64,000 bases of DNA from Phoronis australis (GCA_002633005.1 NMRA01000004.1:52353-116352); one strand, 5' to 3'; counted from the stretch's first letter, positions 12,181-24,269 are shown. Numbers and translations are program-made. The notes: generated from the sequence alone by a model not told the origin.

Positions 12181-14076
12181 CATCTTAAATTCCGTTATGC
12201 CCCATTCCATCTTGCATGATGGAAAACATCCTTACAAAATTTTTACTGCCCATCCAAATAACATTTGTTTTGGAATAATTTACTCTCAAACCAGACATTT
12301 CTTCATATTTACTCAGAAGTTCCATAGTAGCTTCCAAACTACGTCGTGAACCATCTGAGAAAAACGTTGTATCATCAACATACTGAGTAAGTATAAATTC
12401 ATCATTTCCTTTTTGAATGCCTTTAATTTCCTTATCTTGTTTCGTCATCAAAGCTAATATTTCAGCACTTAAACTGAAAACATATGGAGAAAGAGGATCA
12501 CCTTGTCTACAGCTCCTATGTAGAGTAAAACTTTTGGACAGAAAACCGTTTTCAACAATGTATGACACCGGACAATTATAAAAGGTTTTAATCCAATGCT
12601 TAATTGAGGCATTTAAATTAAAATATCCAAAACATTATTTATGTAGTTCCATGACAAGCTATCAAAAGCTTTTTCAAAATCTAATTGTAATAACAACCCC
12701 GGTTTACCATTTTTTCACAGAAATTCATAATATCAAAGGTCAATCTGATGTTTTCACCCATACATCTCCCTTTTATAAATACCATCTGATCCGAGGAAAT
12801 TATATATCCAAGTACTTTTTTCATTAACAAACAATACATCCGGATTCCAACTTGTAAACTCTGTTGAGCAAAGTTATTGGTCTCCAGTTTTTTATGAATT
12901 TTTTAGCCTTATTTGGCTTTGGAATTAAAGTGACAACTCCTGTTTTTTGCGTGTTTCACATTTCAATTTTTCATAGCTTTCATTTATGTGTCATAAAACA
13001 AAAAATCTAAATCTTTCCAGAAAAAAATGAAAAATTAATTTTTGAAACCATCTGACCCGGTGCTTTTTCGTTTTTTGATTTTTCAGTACAGACTAGAGTT
13101 CTTTATGTGTTATGTGTCCCTCAAGCTCCATAGCAAAGTTATCGGGAAGCTTACTTGAAACAATAAGGTTTTCTATAAGGAGAACTACTGTCAGAATAAT
13201 TTTTTCGTAAAAATTTGCGGCCACGTCTAGTATTTTTTCTTGATTTGTAATTATTTCTCCATTTTCCAATTCTATTTCATACATAAGTTTGGTATAAAAA
13301 TGTCTCGATTCTAAAGTACAAAAACATTTTGTGGGGGTTCCCCTCCTCTATCCATTTTGCCCTGGATCTGACGTAATACCCTTTCAATTTTGCTGACCGT
13401 ATTTCTAAAAGAGCACTCTTTTTCCTTTCTAAATATTCAAAAGTTCTATCATCAACATATTGCTATAAATTCTCTATTTCTTTCTCTAACTTATTCTCTT
13501 GACCATCTATTTATTTTTTTTAATCGAGTAAAATATAGACTTTTCCTATTTCCATTAACAGCACATCCAAAAAATAGTTGATCACTTATAACAAACTGAA
13601 TCCCACTGTTCGAAATATTTTGAATTTTGTCTACAGGAACGGCATATTGCTTTTCAACCACAGTTATTGTATCTTGAATGTTGTCTAATTATTCTTTGTC
13701 ATATAAAAGTGAATTATTAAATTTCCAGAGTCCTTTGCCTCGTGATTTCTCTAAATTTTAGACTTAACAATACCCCGAGAATGATCTGATCTGTAACTTG
13801 GAGTTCTTTGAACGCAATGCATCAAAGTTTTGAAAACCAGAAAAAAGTCAAGCCTAGCCTTCTAAATTGGATATTTTCTTCGAAAAGTGAATGTTCTCTT
13901 TGAAGGAAAAAATTCTCCAAAGAGATCACAGACACCAAACATATAAATTATTCCCTTTAGAAGCTTTGTAGCGTTTGGATTATTATAAAATCTATAATTG
14001 CAAGTATCCAGTTTTTGACTCAGAACTAAATTAATATCTCCACATAAAATAAACTTATGGACATCAATTTTTTCAA
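12180..14076 (-). mobile_element. L1/Tx1-like LINE, distal half (end of endonuclease domain and reverse transcriptase), degenerate
   Basis: Reading leftward, 14072-13790 encodes the second half of an apurinic-type endonuclease (LCGDINLVL, a later DLFGEFFPSKRTFTFRR region, then YRSDHSGI). 13284-13093 resembles the linker before the polymerase. 12720-12640 carries FEKAFDSLSWNYINNVLDIL from the palm. 12568-12185 has CRQGDPLSPYVF and the active-site YVDD motif in QYVDDTTFFSDGS, then SGLRVNYSKTNVIWMGS. Stops and frameshifts are frequent, so the copy is dead. Its 5' half continues at 15603 beyond an insertion. Confidence 0.85.
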
Positions 14077-15606
14077 CTGACCTATTGCCAGGATTATGAC
14101 GGACGGTTTAACTATCAATCAGAACGTAGCATTCTTGACACACCTTCGTCTGCGTTTCCAAGCCGCGTTTTACCAGCCAAATAATGTCGTTGTTGATAAA
14201 GCTTATTTTAGTCTAAAGCGTGTGTAGCTCTGACAGCCGTTATACAGCTCGAGAAGAATACACCGTCATTTTGGGGGCATTTCCTAAGCCAAAAAGTGTT
14301 GTCGACTCTGTAAACGATGAATCAAACTGTGTGAACGGCCATATGAGCAGCTCAACTTCACTGATGTTGCTGGATTACTCGAAGGTTAAACACAAATTTG
14401 ATATATTTGCTCCAAGGTAAGTACTTGTCAGTTTGGTGGCTATACTGTAGGCGTATCTGATTTTGACTCTTGTGAGGGGCCTTTGTCTCGGCAGCTGCTG
14501 GTTCCCAGCACTAGTCTAGCGGTAGTACCCGGAAAGTTGTTTTTAAGGACATTTAAATTTATTATATTTCATTTATTTCTACCTACAATGGACATTGTTC
14601 TGCTTCGTAGCACAGGAACATTTTTGTTATTCATGTACCCGTAGGCTGGCGTTCAACTGAACTTCTCACCAAAATTGATACATTCGATCGGCACATGCTT
14701 GGAGGGCACTAGATAACTGAACTCAAAGCCTCGTTCGAAAAAATAAAGTTGAATTACTTTTTGATGAGAACCTCTAGTATACACTACGCCTGTAGAGTTA
14801 AGGGGAGACCATTTTGCAGTTGTTCAAACACGATACTTGAATTTATGAAGCTTTAAAAAACAATTTTAGTTGTTTTGTAAATGGCCACTTTTTGCCACTC
14901 CACAGACTTGTCATTTTTTATTACCATACCACAGCTAAGTGATCATGCTTTAAAATTAAATGCAAACTACCCTTTTGCAACGAAACAAAAAATATGATGT
15001 TCATCAGAAGGTTTTTCTTTATGGTGCACTGAATTACGGCCAATTCCAAGCGTTAATTCGACTGATGTACACAGCCCTACACCTACAGGAGCTAACTGCT
15101 TGCCTAGGACAAGATGACGATGTGCCTGAGCTACGAACCTGATTTTTTAATCAAAATTTAGCAGACGGCAGAATAAAAATATTGGCGAACCTTCACTGAT
15201 TTTGTTCGAAATATCCCGAAACCTATAGAATCGTACAGATAATTCGACTTCAAGGTGAATATCCAGCTTTACATGAACATATCGCATCAGTGGCCTTGTC
15301 AGTTTTCAAGTGAAGGTGAACCCCGTGTGGGGTTCTTTGGATTTTTGCTGGCTGCGAAATACTTTTCCTCGAACACTTATTTTTTCATCGTCGCAACTTT
15401 ACAAATTCCCAAGTCATGAACGTACGATTCTCAGCTGAAAAGTACCGCCTGTTGTCTTCGTCGAAGCATTTCCAAAAAGTGCAAAAAACGCTCATCAATT
15501 CCACCAGGAACGTCGTTTAGCGAATGTGTATTTTCCTCTGGCATCTTGTTTGCTTGTCGGGTCTCACGTGACTATTTGCAAGGAGGCGGAGCTTGCGATA
15601 GGTCAA
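14073..15606. mobile_element. 1.5 kb insertion inside the LINE endonuclease, flanked by TCAA
   Basis: Positions 14077-15602 sit between direct TCAA copies (14073-14076 and 15603-15606). Leaving out the segment and one TCAA restores the continuous endonuclease frame of the host LINE, which supports a clean insertion. The ends are weakly inverted: the left reads CTGACCTATTGCCAGG and the right, read inward, CCTATCGCAAGC. The interior holds a 67-codon frame ending at a strong donor (CCAAG|GTAAGTA), a 60-codon frame at 14960-15142, and a possible minus-strand N-terminal exon near 15545-15430 (MPEENTHSLNDVPGGIDER). No recognised domain was found, so the family is unknown. Confidence 0.7.
14220..14417 (+). 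CDS. Exon-like open frame inside the LINE insertion
   Basis: About 66 codons remain open and end at a consensus splice donor (GCTCCAAG|GTAAGTACTT). An AG (CTCTGACAG) near 14240 could be the acceptor, which would make the true exon start after the annotated first codon. The product is polar (SVVDSVNDESNCVNGHMSSS) and unrecognised. It may be part of the gene carried by the inserted element, or chance. Confidence 0.3.
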
Positions 15607-16450
15607 TTATTGAAAACATGATACTATAACGGTCCGGGTTCTCAGTATTTGGACCGTACAAATTTACAAGAATGATCCTCTCTCCCTCCATAATTAATTC
15701 TATAACATAGTTTCCCGTAGGATCCTTTCTCACATTTTGAACAGTAAACTCAAAGTTATTGTTAAATATTAATAGCTACTCCTCTTGAATTACTCTTGTA
15801 AGAGCAAAAATAACGTGTAACCCCACTGATATTCAATGTACGGCTCCAAACCACATGCAAGGTGAGTGTCTTGTAGACGATGTATATTAAATGCTTTACC
15901 ACTTATGAAATTAAAGACATCTCTTCTTTATTCTGGGGCTCCCAAACCATGGCAATTAACTGAAAAGATATTAATTCCGATCACAGTAGGAAATATGAAT
16001 TACTTTTACAATAGAAATTTTGAGGTCACATAAAGTATTACAGAAACTTACAGGGTGGGCATACATTCACATACACACACTCGAAGCATAAATCAAAGAA
16101 ATAATTAATAAACAAAACAGAGGACAACATGGACAAATAAACTGAATAGTGAACTGTGGTCTCATTCCAGTTCATAATGTCACAAGGGTATTTCCAACCA
16201 ACTCAAATAAATTACAAAAAGACTAACAGTTCCAATGTGCCACACAGAGATTTCGATTAATGAATGTCTTGGATAAACTCCATCTCTGTAACTTGATGTA
16301 CCTCATCCGACCAGTCTTTCAGATATATCTTCCCATCGTAGGTCCAATGGCTTTTCACTCTTCCCCTCGCACCAAGACTCCTTGCCGCTTTGAATACTTT
16401 TGCCCTTCGCTTTGTTAGACTCTCGTTGACATAAATGCCCGCATCAACAT
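15603..16450 (-). mobile_element. L1/Tx1-like LINE, proximal half (ORF1 C terminus and start of endonuclease), degenerate
   Basis: Minus-strand segment 16450-16257 encodes a typical LINE ORF1 C-terminal domain (IYVNESLTKRRAKVFKAAR, then a WTYDGKIYLK motif). Segment 15990-15607 encodes the endonuclease N terminus: ISTVIGINIFSVNCHGLGAPE, RRDVFNFISGKAFNIHRLQD and NLYGPN motifs, with several stops. The next part of the endonuclease resumes at 14072 after the TCAA-flanked insertion. Order and strand match one element. The clade call rests on motif resemblance. Confidence 0.8.
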
Positions 16451-18690
16451 CTTTCAAGGAATAGAAGACTATTTCTGAAATGACGCTAAATGCACAGAAC
16501 GTTTCTATCTGTGGCGTATATTTTATTTGCAGCTTTGTACAGAAAAGATGTGGTATGGTTTTAAAAACGAACAATTACGATGTTTTGTTGGGATTTAGCA
16601 TTTTCAGGGCTTGTGCAATAAAATGGATTCACATTCAAAAAATGAAATCTTTAATGTTGGAAGTGCGCTTGAACGTTTTTAATCTGCTGGGGTCTATTTC
16701 GCGAGTGTCTTTAGGGGTTCGACAGAGTTTTAATTTATCGTTGAACTTTTAAACTTTTAAAAAATCATATTTTGTATTAGTTTTTCCAGTTACAGTCGAC
16801 AGAAACACATCTAGCAAAAATAACGAAAAGACACCTCTAATTAAAACAATTATTGGATTAATTTTGAAAACGGGTTAATTAAGTTGCACGATGCCAATTT
16901 TCTGCTTTAAGGTTATGTAAGATCCTAAACGTTTTCCAAATTTGACTGCTAACTTCGTAACATCAAATCTCAAAAACAGTTGATCAGATTCACATGAAAC
17001 ATTCTAGATACTATGGTTCATGTTACAAAACGCTGTTACCAATTGTTTCCAAAATGTTCCACTCTTGTATAAAGCTCTCAAGAAATAGATTATTGATTGT
17101 CTTGAAACAACTCAAAATTTTCAGGAAACGAAAACGAAATGATAATTTAAAAAACTGTAACATTGTTTTTGAGATGTCTTCTTGAACATTTTAAAGGTCA
17201 CGTTATTGATGGCCTTGTTTTGCTACCAAGGTACCTTTCGTCTTTGCTAAATTGGTCATGTGACCCACTCAGTGGCAGATTGGTATAAATTAAGAAATCA
17301 AATTATACACGTTTCCTGCTTTCTGAAAATATACTTTCACTGACTTAAACTCTGTAATTTGTAGATATTTGGCCACGTAACCTTTACGCTTTTGATTATA
17401 TTTCGCGGTTTATTGGTTTTCTTATATCGGTGTCAGTAGACTTCTGAATTTTAAGTACCAATTTTATAGTTTGGGTGCACATCGCGTTTCCTATAAAATA
17501 ACAAATAAGTGTTCGCCGAATTAGTTTGTGCGGCGTTGTGGCTCAAACACTGTTATTTAGATTGCTCAAATTGACCTCAAAAAGCATCAATTTCAAAATC
17601 ATGATTCTTCTTCTGCATTTCACCAGACGGTGATTTCAGCATGAGTTTAGTTGATGTGAATTACCTAAGACAATAATTTTCTTCTCCATGAATTCAAATT
17701 TACCGTTTGAATTAAATTACCCAATTGACATCCTTTTGAACTTTGATGCCGTACGCTATTACTTAATTAAAATATCCAAAACTCAACCCAAATCCATTTT
17801 AAATCAAACAATCTCTTATTTAAAACATAAAAAACAAAAAAAGAAATTAGTCAATGCCGTAAAACAATGACCACCCTACCGTTTTTGGCTAACCGTCGAA
17901 ACCCGTTCTGTCAGAAATTATTCTTACTATCTCACTTTTGGCAATTATCAAATCACGCTTTTGTCACGTGATCGTTAGCAAAACACAGTTTAATAACACT
18001 TGATTCAAATTATTTGATAACGTTAGTATGTGTCAGTATATTCTCAGAGACATTGCGCTTCGATGAAGCGAGATTAAGTTACTTTTTTTCGGAAATAGTT
18101 GTGTACAGAGCGAGACGAAATTTCCGACTTCAATCTTTCAGCGCGTTCAGATGTGGAATGTTTATGAGAAGGCAGGTAGGAGGTTTGATCACCCGCTTAA
18201 AACGTGCGTTCGCAAATGGATTCTATATGCCACCTTGCTAGTAATCATTGTAACAAAAATGTGCAAAGTGTTAATATTCTGGCCAATCAAGTGTGTTCAG
18301 GGTGGCGCCTCATTTCGAGCAGACGATAAGAAGACAGAGCAGGCATCTTTTTTAGAGGGCGTAACAGACGTCCAATCTGCCTTCTGTCGAACGGCATGAG
18401 AACGCTGTACATGTATTAGTCACTTTTCATGAAACAGACCCCAGGGACCGGGAAAAGATCTCCTAACTCTGAATTCGCTCGAAATTTACCAGTCACTCTG
18501 CATGATTCGAGAACAAGATTGTAAATTTACTCGAAGGGTGACGTGCAACTGGTCAATATTCGAGTACAGAGATTAGAACCTAGGACGCGGTTTTGAATGT
18601 TGCGGATGAGCCTGCAACCGTTTGATCGGTAACATTCTGGTGGTGACCACAGATCCCCCTTTCTTAACCTTGCTGCTAACGTTGCTGCTG
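16451..18690. other. AT-rich gene-poor stretch
   Basis: The first part may contain decayed LINE ORF1 upstream sequence. No other coding feature is supported. Short frames at 16994-17185, 17688-17870 and 18014-18399 are lysine/leucine-rich translations of AT-rich DNA, or lack any domain. Confidence 0.35.
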
Positions 18691-18700
18691 CCGATGTTAC

Positions 18701-18740
<40 letters not shown>

Positions 18741-18741
18741 G
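18701..18741. repeat. (GTT)n microsatellite
   Basis: About 13 uninterrupted GTT units, preceded by a less regular TGCTGCTAACGTTGCTGCTG tract. The leucine-rich open frame across it is a repeat artefact. Confidence 0.95.
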
Positions 18742-20709
18742 CTTAATTGTCATACGTGCAGGAAGGTTAGTTTCAGTGTGCGACTTGGCAAGTGGGGGGG
18801 GGGGAGTTGGCAAGACAAATACTAGCGGCACCCCCCTTGCGCGATTCCAGTTTTGCCTCCGCCACCACCCAGTTTCGTCCTAAGGAATTGGAACGAAAAG
18901 GACAAAAATATGACCCATACGTCCTCCATACTGGCTTGAAACCGTGTGGATCAATGCACCCACACCCCGGTTTTTCAAAAATGATCCCTGAGTCCCCGGC
19001 TGTCGTCACCAATTTCGCATCACCCCTTGCCACTGTCATGCGGGTAATCGCCGTGACAGGCACCAGAGACTTGGACACCTGTGCTTCAGCAATAATTCGC
19101 AGAAAATGGTCACTTCTTGGACCTAAGTTCGTTAAACGGTTACGCGTTTAGGATAAGATTTTGACCTTAGGAGTCATCTCTTATGAATTTCACTTTGTTG
19201 GGGTGCAAAGAAGAGGTGCTGCCAAAATGATTGTTTATAGGGTGTACAAGTAACACAAAAAACAACCGCGGGCTGTAAAGTCCATGATACGTGCATCTCT
19301 AACTTTCCTGTACTGTCATGGCAATGTGTTTCTGTGCTTCTAAATTATAAATTGATTCATAAAGATAATGATCAAGACATGCTTTTAGTAGCATTGCTGG
19401 AATACAACTTATAAGAATGGGTGGAAGGTTAAACGTCTTCAACTTAGGATTTATACATATACATACATACGTTTGTATGTATGTATGTATATATCAGTGC
19501 TCATCGCTTAGCTAAACGCCTAGTCTCATTTGACCCACTGGCAAAAATCACAGGTCAGCAAACGAAATCTGAGGTCGTCAAAACCGAAACTATGTCCGGA
19601 CCGACGAATTCTGAGTTTCCAATTCGGCGTTAACTTTCGTCGACCCGAAAAAAACTTCGTACGGCCGTACCGACACCCATTACCCTTGGTCTTCTCTAAC
19701 TTTCCTCCGTAAATTTAAGACAACATTCATTCTCCAGCTCTATTATTTCTCCCGCCGACCAATGGATACAGGACGCAGACGACCCCATGGGCTGTTGGCG
19801 TGTATTGTCCGACTTTTGCCGAATAGTTCAGAATTCTGCCTGTTTACTTCCTTTGTTAATTGAAACCTTGTGGCAAATGCGCCGTATCAACACGAACCTT
19901 GAAGCAAATTTAGAGGGAATTTTTCCTTACTTTGTTACTCGCAGTGGTGACCTCGTGGCGACTTGGAATGTTTCCAAGGTCGCCAAACACAATCTGAACG
20001 CGCATTGGCGACGATGAGGTCGACAAATCGAGCGCTGTAAACAAAATCTCATCAGACATAAACGACTGCTCAACAACAACGCGTACTGTAACTAGAAAAT
20101 CTCAGATTTGCGCCACCTCATCCAAAACTCTTAGACTGGCACACATTCCCCAACTGAGATTGTCTTCAGGAACAAGTCTTTAACTAAAACCGGTTTAAGG
20201 TGATGCTGTAGGGACCCCCTTTCAAAAATCTCTTGGTATACATTTACACCAAGCTCTGTCTTTTTACGTCGGCAACATGTTTTGGTCGGTCATTAATCCG
20301 GCCTCTGTCAGACGTTTTAAAGCGTTTTTATGAGAACGAGCACGAGTATTTGATACACTCAAGCTGGGAGGTTGTATCGTTTCCTGGTAGACCTCGTTCG
20401 TTTGAGCTTAGGACCTTTCGATTGTCAGTCCAGAGACCTGAATGCTTGCATCTACGGTACACTCAAACCCGGCTGAAATTGTCAGTTACCTCATGATTTG
20501 AGCGGTATGAGCGATCGGTGGTGTTAGACCGACTTTGGATTGTTTCGTATGATAAACATTTCAAAGGAGAATCCGTAATAGTAAAAGGCCGAAACTTTGT
20601 TGGCGGCTCCATTTCTTGGCGAAATGCCTAATTGCGTTTTCACTTATCGTATGCTTTTATTAGAAGCACATCGCATGTGAGTCAATGGGTGGTATTGAAT
20701 TGGTTTTAG
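18742..20709. other. No confident gene; possible intron or upstream region of the gene ending at 20934
   Basis: Open frames on both strands at 18773-19151 overlap each other and show no known domain. If the terminal exon at 20710 is real, its upstream exons should lie here or farther left, but I could not identify one. Confidence 0.35.
19457..19490. repeat. (ATAC)n/(GTAT)n palindromic microsatellite
   Basis: ATACATACATAC at 19459-19470 is followed by a four-base loop and its perfect complement GTATGTATGTAT at 19475-19486, so the microsatellite can form a 12 bp hairpin. Confidence 0.85.
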
Positions 20710-20934
20710 AACGCAGAAGAGGAAACATTGGAAGTTACGGAAGAACATGAAGTAAAGACACCAACGCCCAAGTCGTCGGTATTTGCTCGTTTGAAGTTAT
20801 GGTGGCGAAAGAAATTTTTGACAACCCCGTCTTTCAGGATGCCCGACGTGTTTATCGAACCCGTCACACCGCCGTCTAGTTCGTCGGGGGACTCCGACAA
20901 TGAAGAAGTTGCAACCGAAGACGATTTAGACTAA
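20710..20934 (+). CDS. Terminal coding exon of an unidentified acidic-tailed protein
   Basis: A consensus acceptor (TTGGTTTTAG) at 20709 opens a 74-codon frame in phase 0 that ends at TAA, 20932-20934. The peptide starts NAEEETLEVTEEHEVKTP. It has a basic, tryptophan-containing patch (SVFARLKLWWRKKF) and ends in a serine/acidic tract (SSSSGDSDNEEVATEDDLD), which suits casein kinase 2 phosphorylation. An AATAAA at 21072-21077, about 140 bases after the stop, could be the polyadenylation signal. Composition and context look genuinely coding. I do not recognise the family, and upstream exons were not found. The overlapping minus-strand frame is a shadow. Confidence 0.6.
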   Translation, partial: NAEEETLEVTEEHEVKTPTPKSSVFARLKLWWRKKFLTTPSFRMPDVFIEPVTPPSSSSGDSDNEEVATEDDLD

Positions 20935-21090
20935 AGGTTTATTCACATTGCTTGTCAATTTTTCAACGATATTGTAATGGTATTTAGTCAAGAAAAATAT
21001 TATCTTCAATTATCAAATGTCATTTAAATAGCGATAATCTAATTTGAAAATGACAGCTGATAGCATTATCAAATAAAAAAGAAACCTACT
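20935..21090 (+). terminator. Putative 3' UTR and polyadenylation signal
   Basis: AT-rich sequence follows the stop codon at 20934, with AATAAA at 21072-21077 in a TCAAATAAAAAAG context. It supports 20710-20934 as a last exon. Confidence 0.45.
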
Positions 21091-21780
21091 GAAAAGACTG
21101 TGTAAACTAGATTTTCATATCACTGATTTCACACACATAGATAATTACAATAACCATACACTTAGTGAAGTGTCCCTTATCCCGTTATCTCCCCATGAGA
21201 ATTTGACAACAATATTCAGGGATTTTTCTACCATAAGTTATACATAATAACTTTTAATCTTTAATCCACACGACACTACATAGCTCAAGCCGTATCTTGT
21301 GTTGTGGTTCAGTAGCGAGCTGCTCTTGCTGGAAACCTTCTCATGATCATTCATATCGTCCACTCCCCCACTCACTTTCGTGACATCTTCATCCTTTCAA
21401 TTAACGGTTGTTGAGGAATCTAATAGCACAGGCGCTTGGATTAGTCATTATGAAGGCTGGCATTTGAAAGGCTCTATTATCCCTTCAAAACGACCCGCAG
21501 CATTTAACCGGAAATCTTCATTCGCAGATAACGCCGGATTCCTTGTTAACTCTGCAAAGAGCTGCAGAGCCTCATACCTGAGCTTCCGAAGGCTGCCCAG
21601 GTCTTGTGACTGAACGGTAAAGACAGTTCCACCGATAAACTGATGCCCTCGAAGTGTATAATCTTTTTCGCATCTTTATCGACGAGACTGAACTGCAAAA
21701 CTCCAACCAGTACACTTACAGTACCTAGCCTGTACCATCACGCCACATGCTCAGATCACCGGGGGAGTGTATAGCAGGCT
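21091..21780. other. No gene seen
   Basis: Apart from the possible 3' UTR to its left I see nothing supportable. The 77-codon plus frame at 21380-21613 is unrecognised and has no splice context. Confidence 0.35.
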
Positions 21781-23031
21781 TGCACAGACCAACAACCCTT
21801 TTGACAGGATGAACAAATGAATGTGGAGCAACAAACATCTCAGAAAATGTAGCGTGAAACGAGCTGTCCTTCACTCTTGCTTAGATCTGAGTCAGGGGTC
21901 TTGTACCAACGGCTTCTGAGACTCTTGGAGAGCTTTCAACAACGCTGCCTCCATGGATTCTTGGAGATCCTTTGGAGTGACATTGTCACAATTTGTGGAA
22001 GTCTTGGAATGCTACGGCGAATTCGAAGTCTTAGCCGTGCGTTTTGCATATACTGTCCACATGGCAAAGGGACAGAGGCACAAAAAGAGACACAAGAACC
22101 CTCTCGATAATTACCTCAGCTCTTGCTACAACCCTTCTCAACAGTGGGCCGCCCTTATCGCTAAACCGAGAAGTCTGGAGGCTCGCTGTCAACAAAGCCA
22201 CTTCAGATTATGCCCGCAAGGACGGGTTTAAAGGTAAACGTCAGAAAAATAAGAGACGGGCAGATGCGAGCACTGACCCCAGACAGTCCTTCTTTTGAAG
22301 TCGCTGTTGATTTGCCAGTCCCTCTCCTTGGTTGTCGCACACAACAGCGTGCCTGCAACTGTCATGGATAGTTTGGAAGACACAAAACTTGCTTTATGAC
22401 CTCATAAGGTTCACCTCCAAGAGGAAATTTAAGGCTATGAAAATACCCGAGGTGTTCGGGATGTTGTCGGATGTGTTTCATATATCTACATGTGCGAACT
22501 TCAATCATAACAGAAAGTCGCATGACTGGCAATATGGAGAATGCCGTGTCCTTTAACCCAACAATAAGAGACTTGAACGTGAGTTAAATGTACACCAGGA
22601 GGCAGACTATGGAATGAGAATAACGTCGCGCATGCCTATTGAGACCTTCGAGGCAGATACCCATAGACTCTATCCACTTACTGAGCTGTTCACACATGCG
22701 CATTTATGAAAAACCTCCGAGTGATAGTCAGTGTACGATACCATTGTTTGTTATGAATGTATATTTTTACTTAATGTTTTTAAAAATTAATACATGGCCA
22801 AGTGTCCCAACTATAGTCGGATTGGTAAGAATTAAATATTAAATTCTATCGGACTTCTGCTGTGATTATGTACTTCAGCTGAGTTAAATTCTACATGTTC
22901 GTGGACATTCGGCCAAATGAACCAACATGCCCATATGGTTACGCACAACCTTATACCATACTCAAATCTCCCTTCTAATTTCGACTCTTTGTGGGGGACA
23001 CTAGAAATCACACATGCATGATTGATCTAAT
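21781..23031. repeat. Direct copy A of a ~1.24 kb sequence, ends at an N
   Basis: Starts TGCACAGACCAACAACCC and ends CATGATTGATCTAAT immediately before the N at 23032. It is about 97-98% identical to 23033-24269. Visible differences are scattered substitutions plus a 13-base insertion near 22151-22163 and a one-base insertion in AGACGGGCAG. Because the second copy starts right after the N, this is best read as two alleles placed in tandem by the assembler. Confidence 0.85.
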
Positions 23032-23032
23032 N
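23032..23032. other. Single N, contig join between duplicated copies
   Basis: The unknown base separates copy A (left) from copy B (right) of the 1.24 kb sequence with nothing else between them. Confidence 0.8.
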
Positions 23033-24269
23033 TGCACAGACCAACAACCCTTTTGACAGGATGAACAAATGAATGTGGAGCAACAAACATCTCAGAAAAT
23101 GTAGCGTGTAACGAGCTGTCCTTCACTCTTGCTTAGATCTGAGTCAGGGGTCTTGTACTAACGGCTTCTGAGACTCTTGGAGAGCTTTCAACAACGCTGC
23201 CTCCATGGATACTTGGAGATCCTTTGGAGTGACATTGTCACAATTTGTGGAAGTCTTGGAATGCTACGGCGAATTCGAAGTCTTAGCAGTGCGTTTTGCA
23301 TATACTGTCCACATGGCAAAGGGACAGAGGCACCAAAAGAGACACAAGAACCCTCTCGACAATTACCTCAGCTCTTGCTGCAACCCTTCTCAACAGTGGG
23401 CCGCCCGAGAAGTCTGGAGGCTCGCTGTCAAGAAAGCCACTTCAGATTATGCCCGCAAGGACGGGTTTAAAGGTAAACGTCAGAAAAATAAGAGACGGCA
23501 GATGCGAGCACTGACCCCAGACAGTCCTTCTTTTGAAGTCGCTGTTGATTTGCCAGTCCCTCTCATTGGTTGTCGCACACAACAGCGTGCCTGCAACTGT
23601 CATGGATAGTTTGGAAGACACAAAACTTGCTTTATGACCTCATAAGGTTCACCTCCAAGAGGAAATTTAAGGCTATGAAAATACCTGAGGTGTTCGGGAT
23701 GTTGTCGGATGTGTTTCATATATCTACATGTGCGAACTTCAATCAGAACAGAAAGTCGCATGACTGGCAATATGGAGAATGCCGTGCCCTTTAACCCAAC
23801 AATAAGAGACTTGAACGTGAGTTAAATGTACACCAGGAGGCAGACTATGGAATGAGAATAACGTCGCGCATGCCTATTGAGACCTTCGAGGCAGATACCC
23901 ATAGACTCTATCCACTTACTGAGCTGTTCACACATGCGCATTTATGAAAAACCTCCGAGTGATAGTCAGTGTACGATACCATTGTTTGTTATGAATGTAT
24001 ATTTTTACTTAATGTTTTTGAAACTTAATACATGGCCAAGTGTCCCAACTATAGTCGGATTGGTAAGAATTAAACATTAAATTCTATCGGACTTCTGCTT
24101 TGATTATGTACTTCTGCTGAGTTAAATTCTACATGTTCGTGGACATTCGGCCAAATGAACCAACATGCCCATATGGTTACGCACAATCTTAAACCATACT
24201 CAAATCTCCCTTCTAATTTCGACTCTTTGTGGGGGACACTAGAAATCACACATGCATGATTGATCTAAT
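23033..24269. repeat. Direct copy B of the ~1.24 kb sequence
   Basis: Same order as copy A, but it continues past the shared end into unique sequence (TTTTGAGAAGACAGAG). It lacks the 13-base insertion of copy A. That keeps a 134-codon frame (23205-23609) open, whereas in copy A the frame shifts. Confidence 0.85.
23205..23609 (+). CDS. 134-codon open frame in copy B, function unknown
   Basis: The predicted peptide begins MDTWRSFGVTLSQFVEVLEC. It has a basic middle (GQRHQKRHKNPLDNYLSS) and a second basic stretch (RKDGFKGKRQKNKRRQMR). It is broken in the equivalent copy A segment by a 13-base insertion. I recognise no domain. It may be a decayed mobile-element protein or a chance frame. An acceptor-like CTTGCTTAG lies about 70 bases upstream, but an in-frame TGA sits between it and the first ATG. 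Confidence 0.25.
   Translation: MDTWRSFGVTLSQFVEVLECYGEFEVLAVRFAYTVHMAKGQRHQKRHKNPLDNYLSSCCNPSQQWAAREVWRLAVKKATSDYARKDGFKGKRQKNKRRQMRALTPDSPSFEVAVDLPVPLIGCRTQQRACNCHG

Noticed and set aside
18622-18825. Poly-leucine frame
   Set aside because: Translation of the (GTT)n microsatellite.
18773-19151. Open frames of about 100-119 codons on both strands
   Set aside because: They overlap antiparallel, begin in a poly-G tract and lack domains. The GC-rich segment alone explains them.
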